Shown: positions 36,331 to 47,100 of the stretch, one piece after another
Numbering within the stretch: position 1 is the stretch's first letter
Layout of the letters: each line of letters begins with the position of its first letter
DNA from: Tulasnella sp. 424
Taxonomy: Eukaryota; Basidiomycota; Agaricomycetes; Cantharellales; Tulasnellaceae
Length of the DNA: 64,000 nucleotides
Assembly (NCBI GenBank): GCA_019633425.1
Contig: WSUB01000056.1
Coordinates: 1 to 64,000 of the forward strand
Direction: 5' to 3'
The notes under the pieces: generated by a model
Told to the model about the DNA's origin: nothing
The model's database searches: none
The model's input: only the letters and a program-made list of their open reading frames with translations
Translations under genes and position numbers: made by a program

Positions 36331-37758
36331 ATGGCAGAGCAGAACAACAACAACGACGATGGAAACGCGTTTGGATACATTCCAACTCTTTGGATAACTG
36401 CTCTATTCGTCGCCCTATTCTTCTTGACTGCCGGTACGCCGTCTTTCGTCAGCGTTTCCTGTCTGTGTATAGTCGCTGGGCTGACTACATGTCCTTGACG
36501 CCTAGTGGCCCACCTTGGTCAGGCGATTTACTATAGGATATGGTGGTTGATACCTACCTTTGTCTTTTGTGGTCTGGGCGAAGTTTTTGGTTGGGCTGGC
36601 CGTGTATGGGGGAGCCAGCAACCATACGTGCTGGATCCCTTCTTGATGCAGTAGGTTAACCTGATGGCTTCTCATTGAAACACGAGCATCTGACGCGCCA
36701 TGATACCCTAGGATTTGTTGTACGATCTTCTCGCCCACTTTCCTCACCGCAGGTGGGCTTCCGCTTTCACAAGCGACTGACACACGACCGAGCCTTGACA
36801 ATGCGTCACTGCCATAGGAATGTTCTTCATATTCGGGCGTATGATAGGATTGATTGGACCCGAGTACAGTAGGCTCACTCCAAAGATCTGTGAGCCGTGC
36901 ATGTCTGCCGCCTTTTGCTCCAACCCGCTCATCGACACGACGCATTAGACGCCATAACATTTCTCAGCCTCGACACATCAGCGCTGGTAGTTCAGTCTCT
37001 GGGAGGCTCTCAGGCGTCCGCTGCAGACACCCTCGAAGGCGCTAATCGGGGAGCCAAGATCATGGTCGGCGGTATCATCCTGCAGATGGGTAAGTGTGAT
37101 TGCATCCCGTTCAAGGATAATGCCGTGGCCTAATAAATGCGAACATGCTCAGTGGCCATCACACTCTATGTTATTATCCAAGTGGAATACCTCGTCCGTG
37201 TCTTTAAAGACAGACCAGTCCACCCTCGGCCCAGCCCCTCGGCGATTGCAATGACAGCCTTGACTCCACCGGCCGGGGATTCTGGAACCAGAACTCCGAA
37301 CACATACGTTGGCGAAGGCGATGCCGAGAAGACCCAGCCCAAAGCCATCGTAATGCCAGCGACCGGACGACAAAGGATTACAAGGAAGATTGGACTCATG
37401 TTGCTGGGACTGGTAATTGCGACCGTGTTCATCTATGTTCGATCGATATACCGGACCATCGAGGTAAGGCTGATTTTTGTTTCCGGGACAAAAATCCTGT
37501 CCACTCTGAGCTCAGTCCACCTCCGTTTGCTCGTACACAGCTGCTCGACGGATGGAACGGTCCAATCATCACGAATGAAACTTTGTTCAGTGAGTACCCG
37601 GCTCACCTTGTTCGTGATCGGGGGACTGAAAGTATTGGCTTCTGGTAGATGTGCTCGACGGCACGCAGATCCTCCTGGCGATGGTGACGCTCAATGTCCT
37701 GCATCCTGGCTGGCTAATACCTCTCCCAAAGGTCGAAGCTGCCCAAGCCACTGTTTAG
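36331..37758 (+). CDS. RTA1-like lipid-translocating membrane protein, copy A
   Basis: Fungal RTA1 family (Rta1, Rsb1, Rtm1), seven-span proteins linked to sphingoid base efflux and resistance to sterol-active compounds. 323 residues in seven exons. Hydrophobic segments include YIPTLWITALFVALFFL, IWWLIPTFVFCGLGEVFGWAGR, ICCTIFSPTFLTAGMFFIFGRMI, ITFLSLDTSALVVQSLGG and MVAITLYVIIQVEYLVRVF. The family landmarks PTF..AG....FGR, D..alvvQs.GG and GG...Q are visible. A hydrophilic loop (residues about 188-245, Pro/Thr-rich) precedes the last spans; an N-terminal Asn run follows MAEQ. The frame is open throughout. It faces the broken DUF4436-A gene. Confidence 0.88.
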
Positions 37759-38261
37759 GTTCGGCCAACCGTACGAGTACCTTTTTTCTTCTGACGTGGT
37801 TCATCTTTCCCTGCTTGTCGCCGTGTTACCAGGACTCTTACTTAGCCTGTTATCACCATGTACCTATGCACCCACCTCTTTCATCGGGATCTAGCGTGTT
37901 TCCGCAGTTAGTAGTAGCTCTACTAAAATACCCTCAGCCAACACAAGTGGAGTGTGCTCATGATCACTGAGCGAAATGGGAGATTTGTCACACCTTCATC
38001 ACATCATGGCATCTGAGTGTCACACATGATGGGTCGCCACACATGTCGTGAAACGCTCCTTCGAAGCTCCTCGAACTATGATGGGCTGTACATGAGATCA
38101 GACGAGAAGCTATCTACGAGACAACAGTCCTTGCATTACTTTGTAGGGAGGCTCTACATGGTTTGGCCTGGCCGACTCCAACCATACTCCCAGGGACCAA
38201 TACTAGCGTAACGAGCACACCCTTAAACAAGCGGCTTCTCCCTCCCAACTTTAAAGCACAG
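37759..38261. other. duplication junction between RTA1-A and DUF4436-B
   Basis: Convergent 3' ends of the last gene of unit A and the first gene of unit B. The unit junction lies near 38045-38055. No gene seen. Confidence 0.6.
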
Positions 38262-39786
38262 TCATGGCCGATACCCGGACTGCCTTTCCTCTTCGGGTGC
38301 TTGGGCGTCTGCTGCGTGAGGTAACTCGGCAGAATACGTCTGTGTTTGGATAGCACCACCCGAAAGGCGAGTCTGCACTTTTGCGAGATCCATAGAACGG
38401 TACGAGCCTTGATGTCCGGAGTCCTTTGTTGTACGGAAATGGATGCTATTGACCAGGAGGACAATAGAGCTGATTGAAACGAGGATCATTTGCAGGAACA
38501 GTCCGATGTTGTCTAGAAAAAGCCACGAGTGTCAATCGGAATTGACGCTTAAGCTTGATGCAATGCAATGCATTCCGACTGACCGATGAATATGCCTGCG
38601 ACGGTCAAAGCTGAGTGAACATCTGCTTGGAGGTAAACACTGGGGTTGTAACTCACCAAATGGGGGACTCTCCGGGAACAGTGCTCTCAGGGCCGGTATG
38701 GTCAAGATCACAGTCACCGGAAGGATGACAACACCTTCCAACAGCCTCACGTCTTTCGAGACGAGCGACAATACGGTAATATGAAGCACCACAATCGTCA
38801 AACCCCAGTTGATAAAAAATATCATCATGACGAACGTTTTCGTCGTGGCGTTACGATCGAGGCGAACATTCACTTTACGGCCCGCGAGTGTACGAACAGA
38901 TCCGTCAAGCGTAACCAGTGTCTGGTTGATGGGAACTTCAGAGGAAACTGATGGAACGAAATTGTCGGTCAAGTCCGTCGGGGTTACATGAATAAGGGGG
39001 ATGTCCTCTGAGATGTTCTGAGGGTTGACAAAGACCAGTGAGGTACGCCACCAATAGAAATCAAAGGGGTACGCGTGCTGTTGGGTCCAATCTTCCCCCA
39101 GTATCCGGGCGGAGCCGATGTCGATAAGCTGGGACGTTTGAAATTCGTTCAGTCCCTGAATGCTGTGTAGGCTCAGTCTCAGGCTAGTGTTCCGATGAAG
39201 GTGATCATTGCCTCACTAAAGAGCTTCCCCGGTTTTGGTATCTATAGGATGTAGAGAAGGATCGTATGACCACACAGTGCTGTCGTTCTGGGTTGTTCCC
39301 CTATGCGGTGGTCAGCCACTAACTCTTGCACTCGGCTTTGCTTTTTGGAGGGAGCTTACCCGCCAACATATATGTCGATTCGACGATTGACCATTCTACA
39401 TCCGCCTCCCACGACAATTTGGTCGCTGTGATTGAGCGCATAACTGCCGCATCCGCCGATGACCCAGGACGCATCTATGGTCCTGTTGTCGATATCGATG
39501 CCGTAGATGTGGCCTTCCAGAAAGATCTACGGTTCAACAGTCAACAGTCAACTGACGGTCAAAATCCACAAGTGAACGCGACAAGCCAAGAACGTACCCC
39601 TTCTTGCTCCCAAAGGCTATCCCTAAACCACTGCAACCTGACCGAATTACCTTTAAGCATCAGGGCCAGCATTGCACCTATAATTGAAAGGGCAATTACG
39701 GTCCACACCGCTATGATGGGGTGCTGTCGAGCCTTCCTCCGAAGCAAACGGACTGGGCGTAGCAATATTCCGACGAAAGGGGTCAT
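38262..39786 (-). CDS. DUF4436 membrane protein, copy B (intact)
   Basis: Unknown-function family found in fungi and actinobacteria. About 405 residues in seven exons. One N-terminal membrane segment (AVWTVIALSIIGAMLALML) is followed by an extracytoplasmic domain with IFLEGHIYGIDID, WVIGGCGSYALNHSDQIVVGG, STVWSYDPSLHP and QHAYPFDFYWW; the YPFD block is typical of the family. C-terminal spans follow: TKTFVMMIFFINWGLTIVVLHITVLSLV, VVILPVTVILTIPALRALFPESPPFGIFID and MILVSISSIVLLVNS. The PALR..FP..PP.G...D string is the best family mark. The tail (about 65 residues) is hydrophilic. Start at 39786; copy A has ATA at this codon and would start upstream. Divergent from RTA1-B. Confidence 0.75.
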
Positions 39787-40738
39787 AAGTGTCTTGGTGG
39801 TTTCAGGGACACGTCACGGAATGTGCGTTTAGAACGAGATCCCGGGCTCGCCGAGCGTGGACGCTCCCCTTTAGTACCTCCGATTCGCCGGCCAAAAGAC
39901 ATCGCTGTGATTGCCAAGTGGACAGATAAGCTCATCATGAAATTTTAAAAGGCAGATTTCGCTCAATATCCCGAGGGAGGATGTTCGAGTCTAAACTCGT
40001 GCTCAAGGGCAGACCGGCACGCGCCTTGGCATTATTCCCGCTCCTTCACCTCTCGGAAAGCCCCCGAAGAGGAGTCCGAATAGGTATGAGCTATGTCCTT
40101 GTCTCTATGTCGACTCCTGAGTCGGTGAAAATAATCGGGCTTAATTAGGGAATTTTGATGGTTTGGCGATGCGGACGTCATGTGGAGTTCGGTGATGCAT
40201 GTGGGGCAAGTCCCGAGCGTCGATCTTGGCCTGTCATCGCCTTTCAAGTTTGAAAGAACGTCTCGTTCCTCCGATAAAAATACCCAAGCTTAGCTGTGAG
40301 GGATTATCGCCGCAATTCGATTCGAGCGACCTCTCAACGTCATTGGCCATCGTCCGGGATTTGGCTCAGCTATAGGACTCCATGCCCGAATCTCCGCAGG
40401 TCGCTCTGTAGGAGACCGTCCCCGAACCTCTCCAAATCGAGACACTTCCCCACAAAATGAAGACAACGAAGACATGCTTGGCTGTGTATCGAAGGAGAAG
40501 CGTCACTTGCACTGTGACGATCTTTTCTGCGCAGTTGCAGCAGCTGATCGTCAATTGCAATATAAATTAGGAGTCGGTAAGAGAGCAGCGTGGACGCCTC
40601 GTTTCATCATAAACCTGAACCGCCCCTTTTACGACACTCTCAGTTGTTCCATTTCCCCTTCCTGCTCTTTAAATATCTTAGCCTTAAGCTCGTCTACTTC
40701 TGCCAAGCCAACGCACTAGCTCCCTCTCGTTGTTCAAC
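39787..40738. promoter_or_regulatory. divergent promoter region B (DUF4436-B / RTA1-B)
   Basis: About 0.95 kb, homologous to region A. Holds the near-palindrome TTTCAAGTTTGAAA (40242-40255), the CGCAGTTGCA..TGATCGT block near 40530-40553, and CTTTAAATATCT at 40669-40680, a TATA-like element about 65 nt before the RTA1-B start. Confidence 0.55.
40242..40255. promoter_or_regulatory. near-palindrome TTTCAAGTTTGAAA
   Basis: Counterpart in promoter B of the perfect palindrome at 35870-35883, differing by one base in the centre. Confidence 0.35.
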
Positions 40739-42163
40739 ATGGCAGAGCAGCATCACGCCAATAACGACGGAAACGCCTTCGGATACATTCCAACTCTTTG
40801 GATAACTGCTCTCTTCGTCGCCTTATTCTTCTTGACTACCGGTAAGCCGTCCGTCGTCAGCGTTTCCTGCCTAGAGTCGCTGGGCTAACCACATGTCCTT
40901 GACACCTAGTGACCCACCTTGGTCAGGCGATTCACTACAGGATATGGTGGTTGATACCCACCTTTGCTTTTTGTGGTCTGGGCGAAGTGCTTGGTTGGAC
41001 TGGTCGTCTATGGGGGAGTCAGCAACCATACGCTATGAATCCCTTTTTACTGCAGTAAGCTAACCCGATGGCTTCACCTCAAAACACGAGCATCTGACGC
41101 GCCATGATGCCCTAGGATTTGCTGTACGATCTTCTCGCCCACTTTCCTCACCGCAGGTGGGCTTCCGCTTTCACTGGTGACTGACACTCGACCGAACTCT
41201 AACAATGCGTCACCGTCATAGGAATGTTCTTCATATTCGGGCGCATGATAGGATTGATTGGACCCGAGTACAGTAGGCTTACTCCAAAGACCTGTGAGTT
41301 GTGCATGCCGGCCGCCTTTTGCTTCGGTCTGCTCACCGACACAACGCACTAGACGCCATAACATTTATCAGCCTCGACGTATCAGCATTGGTGGTTCAGT
41401 CTGTAGGAGGCGCTCAGGCGTCCGCTGCCGACACCCTCGAAGGCGCTAATCGGGGAGCCAAGGTCATGGTCGGCGGTATCATCCTGCAAATGGGTAAGTG
41501 CGATTGCATCCTGTTCGGAAATTGTGCCGTGGCCTGATACATGCGAACACACTCAGTGGCCATTACACTCTATGTCCTTATCCAAGTGGAATATCTCTTC
41601 CGTGTCTTTAAAGACAGACCAGTCCACCCTCGGCCCACCCCACCGGCGACTACGACGACAGCATTGACTCCATCAGCCGGGGATGCTGGAATCAAAACAC
41701 CGAACACATATGTTGGTGAAAGCGATGCCGAGAAGACCCAGCCCCAAGCCACCGTGGTGCCGGCGACCGGACGACAAAGGATTACAAGGAAGATGGGACT
41801 TATGTTGCTAGGACTGGTAATCGCGACAGTGTTCATCTATGTTCGATCGATATACCGGACCATCGAGGTAAGGCGGATTTTTGTTTCTGGGACAAAATCC
41901 CTGTTCGCTCTGTGCTCAGTCCACCCCTATTTGCTCGTACACAGCTGCTCGACGGATGGAACGGTCCGATCATCACAAATGAAACATTATTCAGTGAGTA
42001 ACCAGCTCACCTTGTTCGTGATCGGGGGGACTGAAGGTATTGTCTTCCGGTAGATGTGCTCGACGGCATGCAAATCCTCCTGGCTATGGTGACGCTCAAC
42101 GTCCTCCATCCTGGTTGGCTAGTACCTCTCCCAAGGGTCGGAGCTGGCCAAGCCACTGTTTAG
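40739..42163 (+). CDS. RTA1-like lipid-translocating membrane protein, copy B
   Basis: Paralogue of 36331-37758 with the same seven-exon structure and nearly the same length. Most membrane segments are identical or conservatively changed: GYIPTLWITALFVALFFL, FCGLGEVLGWTGRLWGSQQPY, ICCTIFSPTFLTAGMFFIFGRMIGLIG, SLDVSALVVQSVGGAQASAADT. Changes cluster in the N-terminus (MAEQHHANNDG against MAEQNNNNDDG) and in the hydrophilic loop before the last spans (PTPPATTTTALTPSAGDAG). It ends LVPLPRVGAGQATV. No lesion was found, so both RTA1 copies appear usable. Confidence 0.88.
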
Positions 42164-42678
42164 TTTCGGCCAGCCGCACCAGTCCCTTTTTTCTTCTGAC
42201 GTGATTCATTTTGGCTCGTTGGCCGACTTTCCCTGCTTTGTCGTCCGCCGGGTCTTCCCGCTAGTTAACCAGGACTTTTAGACTGTTAGCACACCATGTC
42301 CTTATGTACCCACCTCTTTACCTTGGATCTAGGCTAGTAGTGGATCTAATAAAATACCCTCAGTCAACACAGGTGGAGTACTGTGCTCACGATCACTGAG
42401 CGAAATGGGATATTTGTCACACCTTCATCACATCACATCTGAGCGTCACGCGTCAGGATTGGGGAGCGTGTCGCCACACAACCTCCTCTCTTTTTGCCCT
42501 GACTTCCTCAGCCCGCCGCCTTCGTGCCAGCGATCACTCCGTTTGCTCCTTCTGAGACTTTTGTCCTCTCCACCATCCTCTGTACAAAAGTCCAGCTGGT
42601 CGCTCTCCTTTCCCCTCGTCCCCTCACCTCTCTCCCGATCCACTCCGACTTGTAAAAAACAGCCATCAAGCAGCAGGA
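42164..42678. other. intergenic, end of unit B and promoter of the next gene
   Basis: The end of duplication unit B lies near 42475. A C/T-rich stretch (42480-42640) then leads to the ATG at 42679. No gene seen. Confidence 0.6.
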
Positions 42679-43462
42679 ATGAAGGCCATCATGACTTCAA
42701 GCGTCAGCACCCCTGTTTTCTCCACCGTTGCCGCCACCACTCGCCGTCCCATGCGTGCCACGTCCAAAACGACGCGTTCCGGGGGCGGTCTCGCAACTTC
42801 GCAGAGCGTCAAGGGAGTAACGCGTCGACCGCTCGGTGTCATTTCAACCTCAAATCAAGTCAACAATCGTCTTTCCTCCAATGCAGCCAACGTAAATTAT
42901 CTCCCATCCATCGCTTCCTCCATCGAACAGATACAGCAACAAGATCTCGATGCGTGGTTCGCGGACGTCAAGAAGCGTGCTCTTATCTCGTCTTCTCCCT
43001 CGGGGTCAGAAACCGATTACAAGGAAGAGATGAAAGACTCGTTGAAGAAAGCAATCAAACTCGTCACGCAAGCTCAAGAGGTAGGGTAATTTTCGAAGGA
43101 CGCAGCTATTCCAATGGTCTGATTGTTTCGCTATAGGTTCGCCCAGAGTTATTCTCCGAATGTAATGCCCTGGTCCGCGCCCTCCGAACAGTTATTCGCC
43201 TCTTGGACGCGAACTACACGAACGAAGATTGGTACGAACGTCCGCCTCCCAGCGCCATCAACCAGTGAGTGATCCCGTCTTCATACGTCGAAAAAAGTGC
43301 CCCTAGGCTGATCCGCTGTCCCACAGAACTCTACGTCGTCTCAAAAACAGCTTGCAAAACCTCGTCCGGTCTCCCTCTTCAGCCGTCGTACCGGCCTCTC
43401 AAGTCACCGAATTCGTCCACAAGTTCCAACTTATCTCCAAGTCCATGGTCACCCCGGCTTAA
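42679..43462 (+). CDS. uncharacterised ~220-residue protein
   Basis: I do not recognise this family. Three exons; introns follow QAQE (donor near 43081) and split the Gln after PSAIN (43265 to 43326). The N-terminal ~70 residues are basic and Ser/Thr-rich (TTRRPMRATSKTTRSGGG), followed by a likely helical region: SIASSIEQIQQQDLDAWFADVKKRAL, MKDSLKKAIKLVTQAQEVRPELF and LRRLKNSLQNLVRSP. It ends ISKSMVTPA. No membrane segment or signal peptide is evident. The clean splice joins and steady helical character make it a real gene. The basic N-terminus could be a mitochondrial or nuclear signal, but this is a guess. Confidence 0.7.
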
Positions 43463-44100
43463 TGCCCCACATCACTCTTCTGTCACATCCTTCACCTCAA
43501 CTCCTGTACATTCCGGTTCCCCCCCTCATACTGCACCACATCAACATTCATATGGACTATTCTTCTCTCTCTCATATGCTTCTCGCTCCTCTCATATTGT
43601 TGGTTGAAACTCTTAAGTATTGTTGTCCCTCCATCTGCGCTTGTTCCTGTAGGACTGTAAATGTCTCCTGTACTCACACACCTGTTGTGTCTTGTGAATA
43701 GCTTACGGTTGATTAATTATATAAGCTATGCACCTCGAATTCGTTCGCCAAGTATGCGTCACGATTGAAACGGATCAAACACCACGATCTTGGTATTGGC
43801 AATGACAGCGGAAAGGGATCGACTAGCGGTGGGGAGTACTTTACAGCAAGGACAACGATCGAGAGAACGCCAAAGGAAACAAAAAATGCGAGATAAACAA
43901 ACGGATGGATTGCAGTAGGGGAGGAGAGAAATCAGTCACAAAGTCCATGGTTAATTGGTTGGGGATTGGAGGGGGGTTAGTCACAATGTTAAGGCAGGAG
44001 GGGGGCAAAGGTACGCATGAACAAGCGAACGGATATTGGAACCTTGGTTTTTGAGGGGGGAAGGGGAAGGAGAAAGTGGCGATTGCCCATTCGCGTTCGA
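43463..44100. other. intergenic between convergent genes
   Basis: Convergent 3' ends. G-rich and A/G-rich stretches near 43960-44080. No gene supported. Confidence 0.6.
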
Positions 44101-47100
44101 TTAAAGGGCAGTCGGAACGTTGAATGTTGGGGAATGCGGACTGGGGCTTGGCTCCGGAGCAGTAAAGAAACTGGTCTGTGTCATGTTGGCTTCGAATGAG
44201 CTGCCAAGGAGACCACGTTGGTCCGGGGGGCTGCCATCTTGTGCACTCGGCGATTCAGGCCCTGAACTGCTTTTGGCATCCTCGCCCTCTTCCTCAGGCT
44301 CATCCTCTTCGAGAAGAACCTCATCGAATTCTTGGTTCTCCTCGAATTCCGGCTCGAGTTCGCTGAATAAGTAACCATACTATGAAATCACCTGTCAGTG
44401 CTACTGTGGCGGCGGACAAACAGCCATATCGCTTACATGAAGGATGCAATGCTTGACGAGAGAAAGGGTATGTTGCATATTGTCAAAACTTGCAAGGGTT
44501 GGGGGCTTGCATAAAGTAACGTTGAAGCAGATCGCTAGGGAGTCTGGCGTCATGTGATTGTACTCTTCGTTGTCAACAACCCTATCAAAAACGGTGGTTA
44601 GTATCATTGATAAGGGCGAGTTGAACACGCCAGTGGAACATACATGTCGAGGTGTTCAAGTAAGCGACGAAGAATATCAAAGTTCGGTTGTGGAAGTTGC
44701 CAGATGAGCGCTCGAAGCTGATTCTTCCGTTCATCGTAGTCTGGTATTTCTGCGAGCGTGGCCAATGGTTTCAGAAAGTCATATGGCCCTCGGAAGAACG
44801 CAACTTACTAGTGGCTTCTAGGAACGAGGCATAAAGGTGGTTGGTAAAGACGCTTTCTGGTAACTCGCGGAACCTAAAGAAAGCCGACAGCACCAGTTAA
44901 TACGGAATTGCGCGCCTATCCGAACTGCCGTGCTTACCATTGGCGAAGACAGTCACCGACGACATGGATATCAGGGTAGTTGCCATCGATGGTGAGATCA
45001 GGAGTACGGCCTAAAACGCGCAAAATCAGTCAACCCGTCTCGCGATCATCGGGTCGGAGGGACATACCGCTATTGAACTCGGCTCTGAGCTGATTGCAAA
45101 GACTTTTTGACCCTGCAACACGGTGTAACCCGGGCTCTTGAAGGCCACGCTTGTTGATTTCGGCCAAACACATTTCGACGACACGAGGGATAGCACCGGG
45201 GACGTATTCGCCTGTCGGGCTTTCGCGCTGCAGAATAGTAAGAATGTCTTTACCAAAGACTGAAAAGGAATATGTCGTTAAATCGGACCAGCGGCATGGG
45301 TTGAGAACTCGATACGTACTGCCGTTGGGGTCCTTCGGACCAGCATTCAAGTCACCAGGCTCATTGTATGCCGGGATCGCGTTACGGCCGAGGTAGGTTA
45401 ACCTGCGGAGAGCCGACGTTTCCGCCACTTTCTTGATCCCTTGGAGCCATTTGTTACACTCGGTGCCACTGACGGTTTGGAGTAAGAAGCGCCCGCCATC
45501 CTCCAAGTCCAACTGGATTGTGAACGGCCGTTGATCATTGATGAAGCTTCGAACGCCAGCCCCGACCAAATTCATAGTTAGATCTGCTTTTGGCTTGAGA
45601 GCAGGGAAGTCGAGCTCGGCTGCGGAACGACGGGGACCTTCCCAAGAACCTGCCCTCTCCATTGTCGCACCAAAGGCTACAGATAGTGGACGGAAGAGAC
45701 TGTACATTCCGGAGGCGCTTCGCTTTTGTCGCACATGCTTCTGGGAGACAGATCCGTTGCGATTCGGTTGCATGGCCTTGTTCAACAAGCTCGCTCGTTT
45801 GTCGGAGCGCAGTTGCTCGGACCGTTTCTCCTTCATTAGCTTGTCTCGAAGATAACGATCACGTTTGGTCTTCTCGTGTTGGAGGCCAACAAGTTGGTAG
45901 AACGGTCGGACTAACCGTTTGCCGTGATTGAAGGATAGGTGAGACATCTCCCTCTGAGCCGCTTCACGCACTGAGCGATAGTCGTACGCGCCCTGATGAG
46001 CTTCGCGCGCCATGTTACTTAATCGTTCCATGTCTTGTCGCTCCGCTTCCGACGCCCCTCTCGTTCCCAGTCCAGCCGTATTGACCACTAGGTTGTGCAA
46101 GAATCTCCGTTTCTCGAGGTTGATGAGACTTTGAGACTCTTCCCGTTCGATCACATCGGGAAGCGTGATTATCTCCAACATCCTTTCCATGATCCACGCG
46201 GGGTCGACAGTGAGCGATGGTCCCTTCCCTGTCGTCGTATGATGCGAGACGGAGACCAGGGAGACGAGGTCTTCGACGCTCGTATTGCGGTTCCCAGCGA
46301 CATCATGCCAAGCACGAGCATAGGCACGACTCTCCGGGGACAGGATAGAGGAGACGACAGCTGCCTCGACGAATGACCGCACGACAGGCTGATCCATGTC
46401 AAAGTCTTCCGAGGACGAATCGCTATCCCGGCTCCTGCTACGACAGGCCTCTACGGCCTTGATGATCAACTCCATTCGCTTCACTCGGGTTGAATAGGGG
46501 ATTGCGGGGTTGGTCAATTTGAAGATCAGCCAGTCGCGAAGGGAGTTGTGCGCACGAATCACAGTGCGAAGGCTGGGACTCAGCAGACGATACAGGTGTT
46601 CGTGTTGGGAGCCAGACGCGATGAGTGCAGAGGTTTCCACATTCTGGAGGTGAAGGTACAGATCTTGGATGACGACGGTATCATCATGTGACGAACCATC
46701 CCGCATGGTAAACCAGCCCGTTCGGTCTGCGGTTTGGGTCTCGAGGAGGTCGGCGAGCTCGAACATGCTTGCCTCTGTTACTCCACGGAAAACAGACTGG
46801 GCTATGGCGTCAAGGTTTGAGACGAGATCATCCGGGGTTATATCATCGAGAGGTGGCGGTTGCGATCCGAATCGGTGGGTTTGGCCTTCCACGCCGTTGG
46901 ATTCCTTCGGTGGCGTGACATCACGAACTGGAAGCGACGTGAGCGAGACAAAAGTCTCGAGCAGTGATTTACGGACGGTGAGGACGTCGTGGGAACAGCC
47001 GGGCAAGTCGGAATTGAGGAAGGCTTGTGCGGACTGATAGAGTTCCAAATCGTCCAGGATGTCTTGAGCGCCTCCGCCAACTGTCAACCAGTATGACAGA

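Larger units (their letters stand above)
33671..38044. repeat. unit A of a tandem segmental duplication (~4.4 kb)
   Basis: Unit A carries DUF4436 (minus, broken) and RTA1 (plus). It aligns by eye with unit B (38055-42475) over its length, including coding exons, introns, the central promoter and both flanks. Left ends share GGGCTG(C/T)ACATGAGA. Right ends share CGATCACTGAGCGAAATGG-type sequence and GTCGCCACACA. The units are almost abutting and in the same orientation. Confidence 0.85.
38055..42475. repeat. unit B of the tandem segmental duplication (~4.4 kb)
   Basis: Second copy of the DUF4436/RTA1 cassette. Both genes are open here. Introns and the central promoter remain alignable with unit A, which suggests a fairly recent duplication or gene conversion. 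Confidence 0.85.
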
